A DNA stretch of 64,000 bases, from contig CAVVYA010000012.1 in NCBI GenBank assembly GCA_963752345.1, positions 1-64,000 on the forward strand, read 5' to 3'. Shown piece by piece: positions 38,487 through 49,342 of the stretch. How positions within the stretch are numbered: position 1 is the stretch's first letter; the number at the start of each line of letters is the position of its first letter. The notes below the pieces were generated by a model that saw only the letters and a list, made by a program, of their open reading frames with translations, had not been told where the DNA came from and made no database searches. This DNA is from CAVVYA01 sp963752345 (GTDB lineage Bacteria > Pseudomonadota > Alphaproteobacteria > SMXQ01). The position numbers and the translations under genes are program-made.

Positions 38487-39422
38487 ATGGGTACATCACA
38501 AGCTTCGCCCCGCATCCCGGACCCCCGGGAGCGAACCGCGCGCCGGGCTTGCGCGCCGCGCCACGCGGTGCGGACCGGCCGCAGGGTCACGGCGTCGCGC
38601 GCCGCGCGCGCCGCCGTAGCGATCTGCGCCGCGCCGCTTGGTGGACCCTGGCCGTCGCCGCCGCCTTTGCGCTCAATCTCGGTCATTTCGCTGACGGGGC
38701 ACGCGGCCGGCGCCATGCTGCCCGAAGACAGCGGCCAGCTCAAACTCAACACCAGCCGGCAAGTCACCGCGGACAATACGAATTTGTCGGCCTTCGGGCC
38801 GCGGTCGGAAAAATTCGGCATAAAGCCTTACGTGGCGTACGGTTTGACGAACCGCCTCACCATGGGGCTGGGCAGCGAAACCCAGCTCATCCGATCGGGA
38901 CTCGAGAGCGACCGCGCCGTGCGCACGGACGGCGTCATGAATACCGAGCTTTTCCTGCGCGGCCGGCTGCGCGACCAGGATTGGTACACCATTTCGGTGC
39001 AGGACATCCTGCGCCTGCCGGGGCAGGACACGGCGCCGGGCTTGACCCAGGCCGACTCGAGCCTGCGCGTGCAATACGGCCGTTCGGGCCGGATCGGCGG
39101 CGGCAGCTGGACCTCGGCCGTCAAAGGCGGCTTTCACCCCGGCCTCAACCACGCGCCCGACAAGCTGCAGACCGATCTGGTCTTGGGCTGGCAGCCGGCG
39201 GACCGCTGGCAATTGTCCGCGCAATCCATCAATACCGTGGCGCTCGACGGCGGCGGGGCGGCCGGGCCGGTGCCGAGCGGCATCGATTCGTCCAAAGGCC
39301 AGCTCTCGGTGACGCGCAATCTGACCAAATCCCTGTCGCTGCAGGTCGGCGGCTGGCAGACGGTATCGGGCGGCAGTGGCGCGCCGCACGGCTACGACGC
39401 CATCGTGTGGCTGCGCTACTGA
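38487..39422 (+). CDS. Putative outer-membrane beta-barrel protein (N terminus frameshifted)
   Basis: The C-terminal 230 residues look like an outer-membrane barrel: alternating strands such as FGIKPYVAYGLTNRLTMGLG, SLSLQVGGWQTVSGG and a final YDAIVWLRY, with the terminal aromatic residue typical of such proteins. ATG 38487 has an excellent ribosome site (agggggacctc). A signal-peptide-like stretch, AAWWTLAVAAAFALNLG, lies in another frame (about 38640-38695), implying frame changes near 38590-38640 and 38705 that together sum to a multiple of three. Function unknown. The barrel call is inferred from pattern, not family identity. Confidence 0.6.
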   Translation: MGTSQASPRIPDPRERTARRACAPRHAVRTGRRVTASRAARAAVAICAAPLGGPWPSPPPLRSISVISLTGHAAGAMLPEDSGQLKLNTSRQVTADNTNLSAFGPRSEKFGIKPYVAYGLTNRLTMGLGSETQLIRSGLESDRAVRTDGVMNTELFLRGRLRDQDWYTISVQDILRLPGQDTAPGLTQADSSLRVQYGRSGRIGGGSWTSAVKGGFHPGLNHAPDKLQTDLVLGWQPADRWQLSAQSINTVALDGGGAAGPVPSGIDSSKGQLSVTRNLTKSLSLQVGGWQTVSGGSGAPHGYDAIVWLRY

Positions 39423-39738
39423 GGCGACCGCGCCGCTGAGCGGCGGGCTCGCTCGCGGTGTCGAGAATGGGCTGCGGCGCGATCAACCCGGCGCAGCGCC
39501 AGATGATCTGGGGCAGCTGCCTCCAGCAACCCACGTTGCGTGTCGCCGGGGACCGGCTAACGCCGTCATCGACAAGACCGAAAGCCGTGACATTGCTCAA
39601 GAACCGGGCACCCATGGCCGTGGACCGCGCCGATCCAAGGCCGCATGGCCACTCGGCCATGGCACCGGCCCGGGCTTGCCTTCGCAGGGTGGCCGGTCTA
39701 TGACCTGCCACCTCTTTTTGCTGCGTTGCGGAGCACCC
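39423..39738. other. Intergenic stretch, no supported gene
   Basis: About 315 bp of GC-rich sequence. Open frames present carry no motif or ribosome site. It contains several short atggcc/ggccat palindromic pairs (39645-39670) but no convincing terminator. Confidence 0.45.
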
Positions 39739-40743
39739 ATGGCCGTTGCCGCCACCCTGCCGCCGTTTCTCTGGCTGACCGAGCAGGACGTCACCTCGCT
39801 GATTAACCTGTCGGACGTCATCGCCGCGCTCGAGCGCGCGCTCGTGCTCGAGGCCGAGGGCAAGGCGAAGAACATGTACAAGGCGCAGACCGTGTGGGAC
39901 CAGGGCAGCACCAATGTCACCGGCGCCCAGTTCGTCTCGGAGGGCTTCAGCGGCGGCAAGATCTGGACCAATGTGGGCGGCTCGTCGGAGCCGCTGACCG
40001 TGCTGCACGGCGCCGACGACGGCAAGGTCCGCGCCATCATCGAATCGATCGCGCTCGGCACCATGCGCACGGCCGCACTCGCCTCGGTCGCCACCAAGTA
40101 TCTCGCGGCCGAGGGCGCGGACGACCTCGCCATCATCGGCACCGGCAAGCAGTCGCTGACCCAGGTTGCCGCGGTCCATGCGGTGCGGCCGCTCAAGCGG
40201 TTGCGCGTGTTCAGCCCGACACCGGAGAACCGCGCCAAATTCGTCGAGCTGGTGAAAAGCAAATACAAATTCGAGGTGGTCGACGCGCCGTCGGTCGAGG
40301 CGGCCGTGAAGGATGCGCCGATCGTCTCCACCTTCACCCGCGCGCGCCAGCCGTTCCTGTCGGCCGCCATGATCGCCAAGGGCGCCCATGTCAATGCCGG
40401 CGGCGCGATCATCCCGGCCTATGCGGAAATCACGCCCGACGTGGTCGGCCGCGCCAGCATGATCGTGGTCGACAACCTGGAGCAGTGCAAAGAGAACGCG
40501 CGCGAGCTCAATGACGCCTTCGCGCAAGGACTCGGGGGCGGCTGGGACCGGGTGCAACAGCTTTCGCAAGTGGTGAAGGCGAGCAAGGTGCGGCCCGCCG
40601 GCGTCGATCTGACGCTCTACAAGTTCATGGGCTTGGGACTGGCCGATCTCGCGGCCGGCATCGAGATCTACCGCCGCGCCCAGAAGCAGGGCAAGGGCAC
40701 GCCGCGCGAGCATGCGGTGCGCTTCCCCGTCGATCTGAGCTGA
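39739..40743 (+). CDS. Ornithine cyclodeaminase / mu-crystallin family protein
   Basis: A 334-residue NAD(P)-dependent enzyme of the ornithine cyclodeaminase family, which includes ornithine cyclodeaminase, ketimine reductases and opine-type dehydrogenases. Blocks seen: FLWLTEQDVTSLINLSDVI, ESIALGTMRTAALASVATKY, the Rossmann motif LAIIGTGKQSLTQVAAV, and VNAGGAIIPAYAEI. ATG 39739 is chosen because the long in-frame extension upstream is unlike the family. The exact substrate is unresolved. Confidence 0.85.
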   Translation: MAVAATLPPFLWLTEQDVTSLINLSDVIAALERALVLEAEGKAKNMYKAQTVWDQGSTNVTGAQFVSEGFSGGKIWTNVGGSSEPLTVLHGADDGKVRAIIESIALGTMRTAALASVATKYLAAEGADDLAIIGTGKQSLTQVAAVHAVRPLKRLRVFSPTPENRAKFVELVKSKYKFEVVDAPSVEAAVKDAPIVSTFTRARQPFLSAAMIAKGAHVNAGGAIIPAYAEITPDVVGRASMIVVDNLEQCKENARELNDAFAQGLGGGWDRVQQLSQVVKASKVRPAGVDLTLYKFMGLGLADLAAGIEIYRRAQKQGKGTPREHAVRFPVDLS

Positions 40744-40829
40744 CGAATTCACTCGCGCTTTTGACCGCCGCCCGGATGATGGGTGAGCGGCGCCGACGGA
40801 CTAAATTCACTCCGTGAAATGAGGATGTC

Positions 40830-41210
40830 ATGCAGCGTACGATGTTGAAGTCAAAACTGCACCGCGTCACGGTCACCCATTGCGAGCTCGACTACGAGGG
40901 CTCGTGCGCCATCGACGACGAGTTGCTCGACGCGGCGGACATCCGCGAATACCAGCAGGTCGACATCTACAACGTGACCAACGGCGAACGGTTCTCGACC
41001 TATGCCATACGCGCCGTGCGCGGCAGCGGCATCATCTCGCTCAACGGCGCGGCGGCGCGCAAGGCCGCGGTCGGCGATATCCTGATCGTCGCCGCCTACG
41101 CGCGCTACGACGAGCAGGAGATCGCGAGCTTCGCGCCGAAACTCGTCGATGTCGATGACGGCAACCGCATCAAGCGGCAGCGCGACCGCATACCGGTGCA
41201 ACTGGCGTAG
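40830..41210 (+). CDS. panD: Aspartate 1-decarboxylase PanD (proenzyme)
   Basis: PanD makes beta-alanine for pantothenate synthesis and is activated by self-cleavage that creates a pyruvoyl group. The 126-residue protein has the cleavage site Gly24-Ser25 within YEGSCAID, plus Lys9, Arg54 and Tyr58 (NGERFSTYAIRA), all positions required in characterised enzymes. The ribosome site gaaatgagg precedes ATG 40830. It stands 86 bp after the cyclodeaminase gene; no panB or panC is nearby. Confidence 0.96.
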   Translation: MQRTMLKSKLHRVTVTHCELDYEGSCAIDDELLDAADIREYQQVDIYNVTNGERFSTYAIRAVRGSGIISLNGAAARKAAVGDILIVAAYARYDEQEIASFAPKLVDVDDGNRIKRQRDRIPVQLA

Positions 41211-41366
41211 CGCCGCGCTTCTTACACCTCGCTTGCGCGTTGCCGACAGGATACTCGCCTCGATCGCGAAAACTTCGACATCCGCACGACGGGCGCTTCA
41301 ACGATATGCATGCGCTTCGACGATGACGATCGCGGCGAGGCCCGGGAGCGGGGTTCGTACAAAGTT

Positions 41367-41401
41367 CGGGCCATCCACGATTGCCTGTCGTGAATGGCCC
41401 G
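41367..41401. terminator. Hairpin between convergent panD and a small exported-protein gene
   Basis: CGGGCCAT (41367-41374) pairs with ATGGCCCG (41394-41401), and an inner CACGA/TCGTG adds to the stem. A cttgtcttt tract follows on the plus strand. It sits between the 3' ends of two convergent genes and probably ends transcription from panD, perhaps from both. Confidence 0.6.
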
Positions 41402-41425
41402 CTTGTCTTTGACCGGTCGCCCTTC

Positions 41426-41746
41426 TTAACGGGGATGATGACCGGGGGACGCGCCGGGCACCGGATCGCTGCCGCTGGGATAGGCCCATTCCTGCGAGCC
41501 ATCCGTCGTCTTCTTCACATAGGCACCGTCGGACCATTTGGTGATCACGGTGCCATCGGAACTTCGTGTCGTCACGCCGGCGCCGCGGCACGCCGCCGCG
41601 TCGTTGTCCGGCGCGGCGGCGAGCGTCAGAACGGCGGCGGCGGACAGCGCCATCGCCAGTTTGCCGCAACGGAGCAAAAGACGCCGGCGGGTTTCCGGCA
41701 GATGTTCTTTTTCGCCCGCGGCACTGAAAGCGGATTCGGATCGCAT
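41426..41746 (-). CDS. Small exported protein of unknown function
   Basis: A 106-residue protein. The N-terminal 25 residues are charged, then TRRRLLLRCGKLAMALSAAA and VLTLAAAP form an export signal with consecutive arginines, possibly Tat-type. The mature part (GTVITKWSDGAYVKKTTDGS) is short and polar and ends in Pro/His. Start ATG 41746 follows ggaggg at a suitable distance. I do not recognise a family. Confidence 0.6.
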   Translation of the reverse strand: MRSESAFSAAGEKEHLPETRRRLLLRCGKLAMALSAAAVLTLAAAPDNDAAACRGAGVTTRSSDGTVITKWSDGAYVKKTTDGSQEWAYPSGSDPVPGASPGHHPR

Positions 41747-41988
41747 CGGACCCTCCCGTCCTGCTGAACCAACTGGACATTCAGCATAGCCGCGCTCGGT
41801 TTTTTGACGCGTGTCGATTTCGCGGCATCCCATGATCGGCGGCGCGATTTTTGTCACGGCGTCGATGACCGATTCACGGCGGGTGTTGCTCGCGAGCTAC
41901 GCTTTTGCGCGGGCGACCGACGAGTGCGGTGCTCTGCGCTCGGCGCAGCCGTTCGTGGCTGACCTCGCCGGCGCCCGAGGAGTCCGCC

Positions 41989-43504
41989 TTATCGTGCGGG
42001 CGGCACCACACCGCGCGGTTGTCCCCTGCGCCGCGAGATGCGCCACAGCAGCGGCCCGAAGAGTGCCATGGCGGCGAGCAGCAGCAGCGCGGCGGAGATC
42101 GGCTCGGTGACGAAGACGGTGAAGTCGCCCTGGCTGATGGCGAGCGCGCGGCGCATCTGCTGCTCGGCGAGCGGACCGAGGATCAGGCCGATCACGGCGG
42201 GCGCCACCGGGATGTCGAAGCGGCGCATCAGGTAGCCGATGATGCCGACGATATAGAGCGTGATCAGGTCGACCACGGAATTGTGCAGGCTGTAGGTGCC
42301 CAGCGTGGCGAACACCAGGATGCCGGCATAGAGATAGGGCCGCGGGATCGTCAAGAGCCGCACCCACAGTCCGACGAGCGGCAGGTTGAGCACCAGCAGC
42401 ATGACATTGCCGATATAGAGGCTGGCGATCAGGCCCCACACGAGATCCTTGGAATTGTCGAACAGCAGCGGTCCCGGCTGCAGGCCGTATTGCTGGAACG
42501 CGGCCAGCATGATCGCCGCCGTCGCCGAGGTCGGCAGGCCCAGCGTGAGCAGGGGCACCAGCACGCCGGCCGCCGCTGCGTTGTTGGCGGCCTCCGGCCC
42601 GGCGACGCCTTCGATGGCGCCGTGGCCGAATTCCTCGGGATGCTTGGTCAGCTTGCGCTCGATGGCGTAGGACATGAACGTCGGAATCTCGCCGCCGCCC
42701 GCCGGCATGGCGCCGAACGGAAAGCCGAGCGCGGTGCCGCGCAGCCACGGCTTCCAAGAGCGGCGCCAGTCGCTCTTCGACATCCACACGCCGCCCTTGA
42801 CCGGATTGATGGACTCCACGCCGGTCTTGCGGCTCGCCACATAGAGGGTCTCGCCGACCGCGAACAGGCCGATGGCGACGATCACGATGTCGATGCCGTC
42901 GAGCAACTGCGGCACACCCATCGCGAAACGCGCCTGGCCGGTCTGCAGATCGATGCCGACGAGGCCGAGCGCCGCGCCGAAGAACAGGCTGGCGAAGCCG
43001 CGCGGCAGGGATTTGCCGAGCACGGCCGAGACGGTGGTGAAGGCCAGCACCATGAGCGCGAAATATTCCGCCGGACCGAACTGCAGCGCGAGCTCGGCGA
43101 TGAGCCGGCGCCAGGAAGGTCAGCAGCACAGTCGCGACGGTGCCGGCGACGAAGGAGCCGATGGCGGCGGTGGCGAGCGCCGGTCCGCCGCGGCCTTTCC
43201 TGGCCATCAGGTTGCCTTCGACCGAGGTGATGATCGAGGCGCTCTCGCCCGGCGTATTGAGCAGGATCGCGGTGGTCGAGCCGCCGTACATGCCGCCGTA
43301 GTAGATGCCGGCGAACATGATGAAGGCGCTCGTCGGATCGAGATGGAAGGTCACCGGCAGCAGAAGCGCCACGGTGAGCGCCGGGCCGATGCCGGGCAGC
43401 ACGCCCACCGCCGTGCCGAGGGTCACCCCGACCAAGGCCCAGCCGAGATTCTCGAACGTGAGCGCGACCGAAAAGCCGTGCAGCAGCGCGTTGAGAGTGT
43501 CCAT
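41989..43504 (-). CDS. tctA: Tripartite tricarboxylate transporter large permease TctA (+1 frameshift)
   Basis: TctA is the large membrane subunit of a sodium-coupled carboxylate importer. The N-terminal part carries the signature GVLPGIGPALTVALLLPVTF and IYYGGMYGGSTTAILLNTPG; the C-terminal part has GVAGPEAANNAAAAGVLVPL. The two lie in different frames; one extra base near 43112 joins them (1516 bp, remainder 1 modulo 3) into 504 residues, the normal length with about 11 helices. Its ATG overlaps the tctB stop by one base (TAATG). Confidence 0.92.
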
Positions 43505-43983
43505 TATAGAAGTCCCGCGAGCACGCCCGCCGGCAGATCGAGGCCGAGGCCGTATTTGAAGCCGACATAGACGACGAAGGCGAGCGCGACGCCGATGACG
43601 GTGTCGCGCAGCCAGGTGCGGCTGCCGAAGCCGCGCGCGACGCAGACGAACAGCACGGTGGAGGCGACGACGAAGCCGCCGCGGCCGATCAGCACCATGT
43701 GCAGGACCAGCCCGAGCCCGATGAGCAGGAACGCGTGCCAGTCGAACGCGGCGGCGCCCGGCGCGGAATCGTCCGCGATCCATTGGCCGGCGATGGCATC
43801 GCGCGCGAGCAACAGTCCGAGCAGGATGAGGCCGAAAGAAATGACCCAGGGAAATACCCTGGGTCCGACCCGTGCATAGCTCGGTGAGACATCGATTCCG
43901 GCGGTCTGCACCACCAGGAACAGGCCGAGGGCGACGACGCCGAGGGAAAATGCCAATTCCCCGCTGAATCTCAGTCGGCGCAT
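43504..43983 (-). CDS. tctB: Tripartite tricarboxylate transporter small permease TctB
   Basis: A 159-residue membrane protein with four hydrophobic helices (for example SLGVVALGLFLVVQTAG, WVISFGLILLGLLLA and IGVALAFVVYVGFKYGLG), matching the poorly conserved small subunit TctB. The middle FPWVISFGLILLG block is typical. It is one base overlapped with tctA and about 30 bp after tctC, forming the standard tctC-tctB-tctA operon. Confidence 0.88.
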   Translation of the reverse strand: MRRLRFSGELAFSLGVVALGLFLVVQTAGIDVSPSYARVGPRVFPWVISFGLILLGLLLARDAIAGQWIADDSAPGAAAFDWHAFLLIGLGLVLHMVLIGRGGFVVASTVLFVCVARGFGSRTWLRDTVIGVALAFVVYVGFKYGLGLDLPAGVLAGLL

Positions 43984-44014
43984 CGGCAGTCCCCCCGGCC
44001 CGGTCGTTGAACGA

Positions 44015-45010
44015 TTACTTCGCCAATCCGATCGACTTGAGAATCTCGGTCACCCGCTTGTCCTCTTCCTTGAGGAACGCCGCGAACTGGTCGCCCGCCA
44101 GGTAGAGATCGGCCCAATCGTTCTTCTTCAGGGCTTCCTGCCACTGCTTGGTTTTGTGCATGCGGTCGACCACGTCGATCAGGTCCTTCTTCTGCTGATC
44201 GTTGAGGCCCGGCGGGGCGACCACGGCGCGCCAGTTGGCGAGCTCGACATCGATGCCCTGTTCCTTCAGCGTCGGCGCATCGAGGCCCTCGATGCGCTTC
44301 GGGGCGGAGACGGCCAGCACGCGCAGCCGCTTGGCCTGGATCTGCGGCGCGAATTCGCCGTAGCCCGAAACCCCCGCGGTAACCTTGCCGCCGAGAATAT
44401 TGGCCATCGCTTCGCCGCCGCCCGAATGGGCGATGTAGTTGACCTTGGTCGGGTCGACGCCGACCGCCTTGGCGATCAGGCCGACCAGGATATGGTCGGT
44501 GCCGCCGGCCGAACCGCCGCCCCACGACACCGCGCCGGGATTCTTCTTCAGCTCGGCGACCAGGTCCTTCATGTCCTTGAGCTTCGAATTGGTCGGCACC
44601 ACGACCAGTTCGTATTCGCCGGTCAGCCGCGCGATCGGCGTGGTCTGCTGCAGCGTTACCGGCGATTTGTTGGTCAGGATCGCGCCGACCATCACCAAGC
44701 CCATGACCATGAGCTGATTGCCATCGCCCTTCATGTTGTTGACCAGCGATGCCAGTCCGATAGTGCCGCCGGCGCCGGGGACATTGTTCACTTGCACGTT
44801 CTTGACCACGCCGCCCTGGATGAGCGCCGTCTGCATGGTGCGCGCGGTGGTGTCCCAGCCGCCGCCCGGTGCCGCCGGGGCCATGATCTTGAGCTGGTCG
44901 ATCGCGGCCTGCGCGCCGGGCGCGCCAGCGAACGTGGCAAGCGTCGCCACAGCAACGCCCGCAGCCAGGATGGCACGGCGTGCGAAATGGGTTTGGGCGT
45001 GTTTGATCAT
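44015..45010 (-). CDS. tctC: Tripartite tricarboxylate transporter periplasmic receptor TctC (Bug family)
   Basis: A 331-residue binding protein with a signal peptide (RRAILAAGVAVATLATFAG, cleaved near AQA). The binding-fold blocks are LKIMAPAAPGGGWDTTARTM, VNNVPGAGGTIGLASLV and VSWGGGSAGGTDHI. It delivers a carboxylate to TctA/TctB encoded just downstream. The ligand cannot be read from sequence. Confidence 0.92.
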   Translation of the reverse strand: MIKHAQTHFARRAILAAGVAVATLATFAGAPGAQAAIDQLKIMAPAAPGGGWDTTARTMQTALIQGGVVKNVQVNNVPGAGGTIGLASLVNNMKGDGNQLMVMGLVMVGAILTNKSPVTLQQTTPIARLTGEYELVVVPTNSKLKDMKDLVAELKKNPGAVSWGGGSAGGTDHILVGLIAKAVGVDPTKVNYIAHSGGGEAMANILGGKVTAGVSGYGEFAPQIQAKRLRVLAVSAPKRIEGLDAPTLKEQGIDVELANWRAVVAPPGLNDQQKKDLIDVVDRMHKTKQWQEALKKNDWADLYLAGDQFAAFLKEEDKRVTEILKSIGLAK

Positions 45011-45067
45011 CGTTATTCTCCCTGTGGCGTGGCGCGGTTCCGCGCCGTTGAAGCCAGGGGCCGAAGC

Positions 45068-47002
45068 TTAGGCCTGCCGTTGCCGGGCGGCAAGGGCGCC
45101 CCGCAGCGCGTCCTCGAAGCCGGCCGCGAAGGCAGCGGCGTCGCATAGAGCCGATCCGGCGACCCGCCCGCGCAGGCTCGCACGGAGGTCCGCCAATTGC
45201 GGCAAGTCACCGGCTAAGCTGCGGATTTTCGCCTTGTACTCCGCGATATTCGCCGCGATCGTCTCGGCCAGTCCGGCGGCGGTCAACAGGCTGGCACCGA
45301 CTCGGCCCGCATGGCGGTCGCCCGCGAAGGTCACCACCGGACACCCCATCCACAACGCCTCGCATGTGGTCGTTGTTCCGTTGTAGGGGAAGCTGTCGAG
45401 GGCGATATCGATGCAACGGTAGAGGTCCAGGTGGTCGCGCGGATCGGGCACGGCGGAGCGCAGCGCGATGCGGTCCGGGTCGATGCCGTTCCGGGTCAGC
45501 AATCCCAGGTAGCGCGCGCGGATGCCATCGTCGGCAAACAGCGGACTCTTGAGCAGCAGACGCGAGGTGGGCATCTCCATGAGGATCTCCGCCCACACCG
45601 CGGCGGTGGCCGGGGTCACCTTGATGGAATTGCTGAAGCTGCCGAGCGTGACGAAACGATTGGCCAGCGCGGGTAGCGGCGCCACCGCCGGCGCGTCGGG
45701 CGGCGCGCCATAGCACAGGAAGCATCCGGGCAGTCGCAGCAGTGTTTCGCTATGCAGCCGGTCGGCGGCGCCGGGCGGATCGGCGATGGCATCGGTGATG
45801 CGCAGGTCGATGGCCGACAGGCCCGTGGTATTGGGATAGCCGAGCCAGGTGGCCTGCAGCGGCGCGGGCTTGCGCGCGAAGATGCCGAGCCGGTTGTCCG
45901 CCGTATGGCCGCCCAGGTCGATCAACACGTCGATTCCGTCGGCGGCGATCCGGCGCGCCGCCTCGTCATCGGATAACGTGCGGATGTCGTGCCAGGCATC
46001 GCTCAGCCCGCGCAGCCGCTCGGTGGTCGCATCCTCGCGCGCCGTGGCGGAATAGCACGTCACGGAAACCCGGTCGCGCCGATGCGCGGCCAGCAGCGGC
46101 AGCAGGAACTGCGCGACCGGGTGGCTGCGCAGATCGGCGCTGACATACCCTATATGGAGGCGCCCTTCGCTGCCGGGGGCGATATGAACGCGAGCTTCGG
46201 CGCCGGGCGCCATCCGTGGACGCTCGACCGGCCGCGTCGCCGGTACCAGGCGTGGCACCTGGCCATGCCGCGCGTCCCATTCGCGATGGCGGCGGTAGAT
46301 TTCATCCGCGGTGAAATCGGCGTCGTAGTTGAGCGCGAGCAACGCATTGCTGCGCAGATCAGGCAGCTTAGGCGCTACGGCGAGCGCTTGATCATAGGTC
46401 GAGACCGCGTCGGCGATTTCGCCGCGCTCGAGTTGCGCCATGGCGAGATTGGCCAGCGCGCTGAGATTCTTCGGCGCCCGCTCCAGTGCGCGGCGATAGC
46501 ATGCGAGCGCATCGCTGATGCGGCCCTGACGCGACAGGGCATAGCCCAGCTTGTCCCACAGGTCAGGCTCGCGCGCGAATTCGCCGTCGCGGTCCATGTC
46601 GAGCCCGCGGCGTAGCGCGGCGGCGGCTTCGGCGAAGCGGCCTTCGTCGAAATGCAACCGGCCGAGCGAAATATGCGCCGGCACATAGACCGGCGCGACT
46701 CGCAGCGCGCCGCGGTAGGCGTCGGCGGCGGCGGCGCGATCGCCGGCGCGCGCTTGCGCGTTGCCGAGCGCGAGCCACAGGCCGGGATCCTTCTTGCGCA
46801 CCGCCAGCGCGCGGCGGAGCACCTCGACCGCTTCCGCGCTGCCGAGCGCCGCAAGGCTGAGCGCCAGCAGGTGCAAGGCATCGGTGTGCTTCGGATCGAT
46901 CTTCAGCAGATTGCGGCAGGCGGCTTCGCTGTCGGCGAAGCGTCCGCCGTCATAGGCTTCGACCGCCGCGGCGAAGGGTCCGCGGACGGGCTGACCGGTC
47001 AC
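45068..47002 (-). CDS. TPR-containing O-GlcNAc transferase-like glycosyltransferase (GT41, SPINDLY type)
   Basis: A 644-residue cytoplasmic protein. About seven TPR helices cover residues 8-245 (for example ALHLLALSLAALGSAEAVEV and PKNLSALANLAMAQLERGEI). The catalytic part carries LHIGYVSADLRSHPVAQFLL, DVLIDLGGHTADNRLG, LGSFSNSIKVTP, DSFPYNGTTTTCEALWMG and CPVVTFAGDRHAGRVGASLL, the GT41 signature. Bacterial relatives glycosylate flagellins, autotransporters or other proteins, but no flagellin or adhesin is nearby. Start overlaps the upstream hydrolase stop by four bases. Confidence 0.92.
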   Translation of the reverse strand: MTGQPVRGPFAAAVEAYDGGRFADSEAACRNLLKIDPKHTDALHLLALSLAALGSAEAVEVLRRALAVRKKDPGLWLALGNAQARAGDRAAAADAYRGALRVAPVYVPAHISLGRLHFDEGRFAEAAAALRRGLDMDRDGEFAREPDLWDKLGYALSRQGRISDALACYRRALERAPKNLSALANLAMAQLERGEIADAVSTYDQALAVAPKLPDLRSNALLALNYDADFTADEIYRRHREWDARHGQVPRLVPATRPVERPRMAPGAEARVHIAPGSEGRLHIGYVSADLRSHPVAQFLLPLLAAHRRDRVSVTCYSATAREDATTERLRGLSDAWHDIRTLSDDEAARRIAADGIDVLIDLGGHTADNRLGIFARKPAPLQATWLGYPNTTGLSAIDLRITDAIADPPGAADRLHSETLLRLPGCFLCYGAPPDAPAVAPLPALANRFVTLGSFSNSIKVTPATAAVWAEILMEMPTSRLLLKSPLFADDGIRARYLGLLTRNGIDPDRIALRSAVPDPRDHLDLYRCIDIALDSFPYNGTTTTCEALWMGCPVVTFAGDRHAGRVGASLLTAAGLAETIAANIAEYKAKIRSLAGDLPQLADLRASLRGRVAGSALCDAAAFAAGFEDALRGALAARQRQA

Positions 47003-48087
47003 GGCCGCTCTACTCCCGGCAGCAGCCCTGGCGCATGCTGTTTGCCGTCGGTGGCCTCCAGTCGTAGCGTGTCCTGGGGCGGTTTGCCGACCGGTTGATC
47101 GGCGCCCGACGGTAGCGGCCTGTCGGGATCGTCGATCCAGGCCACCACGTCGCGCATCACCGTCTCGCCCTGCAGGTCGCGCAAGAGCATGTGATAGCCC
47201 TTGTCGTAGATCGCGACCTTGTGGACCGGCGGATTGTGCCGGGGCAGCTGCTTGATCATGGCGAAAGTCGGATTGTCCGGCACGACCTCATCCTTGCGGC
47301 CGTAGAGGATGAGGCTGCGCCTGTCGAACTTGGGCGCGGATTCGAGCGCCGCGTCCATCAGATCGACCAGCCCATGAATGGCGTCGATGCGGGTTTCCTT
47401 GATCACCATCGGATCGCGCGAGAACCGGCGCAGCATCTCGATGTTATCGGACGGCCGGATGCTGAGGCCCTCGCCGGTGACCCGCGCCCAGGGAATCGTA
47501 TGGGCGGCCATCCACAGGGATGCGGTCTGGTAGAACGGCATATAATCGCGTCCCCACACCGCCGGCGCGACCAGGATGATGCCATCGGTTTCGGGCGGCG
47601 CGCCGCTCGTCATGGCCAGCATGACGACCGCGCCGCCCATGCTCTCGCCGAGAATATAGAACGGCACGCCGGGATGGCGGCTGCGCAGCAGCCGGGCGGC
47701 CATGCGCAGGTCCTCGACATAGGTTTCGTTGCCCGACCATAGGCCGCGGTTGGGTGCGCCGCCGAAGCCGCGCTGATCGTAGGCATAGGTGGCGATGCCA
47801 TGGTCGGCCCACATCTGTCCGGCATCCTCGAAGGCATTGGAATAGTCGTTGAAGCCGTGCAGCGCCAGGATGACCGCGCGCGGCGTATCCTCCGGCTCCC
47901 AGGCGCGCAGCGGCAACTGCGCGCCGTCGGGCGCCGTGATGACGTCGTCGCTCACCTGCGGCGCTGTATAGGGCTTGCCGGGCAATTGCAGATGCGGCGC
48001 GCAGGCCGCCAAACCGAGGGCGAGACAAGCCCATAGGGCGCATCGATGAAAGGCGGTGCGGCGCACGCCGGTGCGCGAAGGCGACAT
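46999..48087 (-). CDS. Alpha/beta hydrolase lipoprotein (monoacylglycerol lipase / S33-like)
   Basis: About 362 residues. The N terminus is a lipoprotein signal with lipobox LAAC (ALWACLALGLAAC), so the enzyme is probably anchored in an envelope membrane. The fold has the oxyanion segment ILALHGFNDYSNAF, a DQRGFGGAPNRG strand-turn and the nucleophile elbow ILGESMGGAVV; candidate acid and histidine are in GRKDEVVP and YDKGYHMLL. It resembles monoacylglycerol lipases. It is translationally coupled to the GT41 gene by overlap. ATG 48087 or 48093 is the start. Confidence 0.85.
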   Translation of the reverse strand: MSPSRTGVRRTAFHRCALWACLALGLAACAPHLQLPGKPYTAPQVSDDVITAPDGAQLPLRAWEPEDTPRAVILALHGFNDYSNAFEDAGQMWADHGIATYAYDQRGFGGAPNRGLWSGNETYVEDLRMAARLLRSRHPGVPFYILGESMGGAVVMLAMTSGAPPETDGIILVAPAVWGRDYMPFYQTASLWMAAHTIPWARVTGEGLSIRPSDNIEMLRRFSRDPMVIKETRIDAIHGLVDLMDAALESAPKFDRRSLILYGRKDEVVPDNPTFAMIKQLPRHNPPVHKVAIYDKGYHMLLRDLQGETVMRDVVAWIDDPDRPLPSGADQPVGKPPQDTLRLEATDGKQHAPGLLPGVERP

Positions 48088-48103
48088 GCCCATGGCCGGC
48101 GAT

Positions 48104-49141
<1,038 letters not shown>

Positions 49142-49342
49142 GGTTGGGGATTTCCGTGCGACGGAGGACGCGATAAGGAGGGTTTTGATTGCAGCGCGGC
49201 AGGAGGTATCATCCGGTTCTCATTCTGGCCCCTCGGGCGGGCGGCGTCAAATCGCCCACCTCGAGGTTCCCAATCAAATCGTTGCCGGAAAGGCGGCCGA
49301 GCGAAGCGCCGCCATACGGGATTGCCGTTAACTGGAGACACC

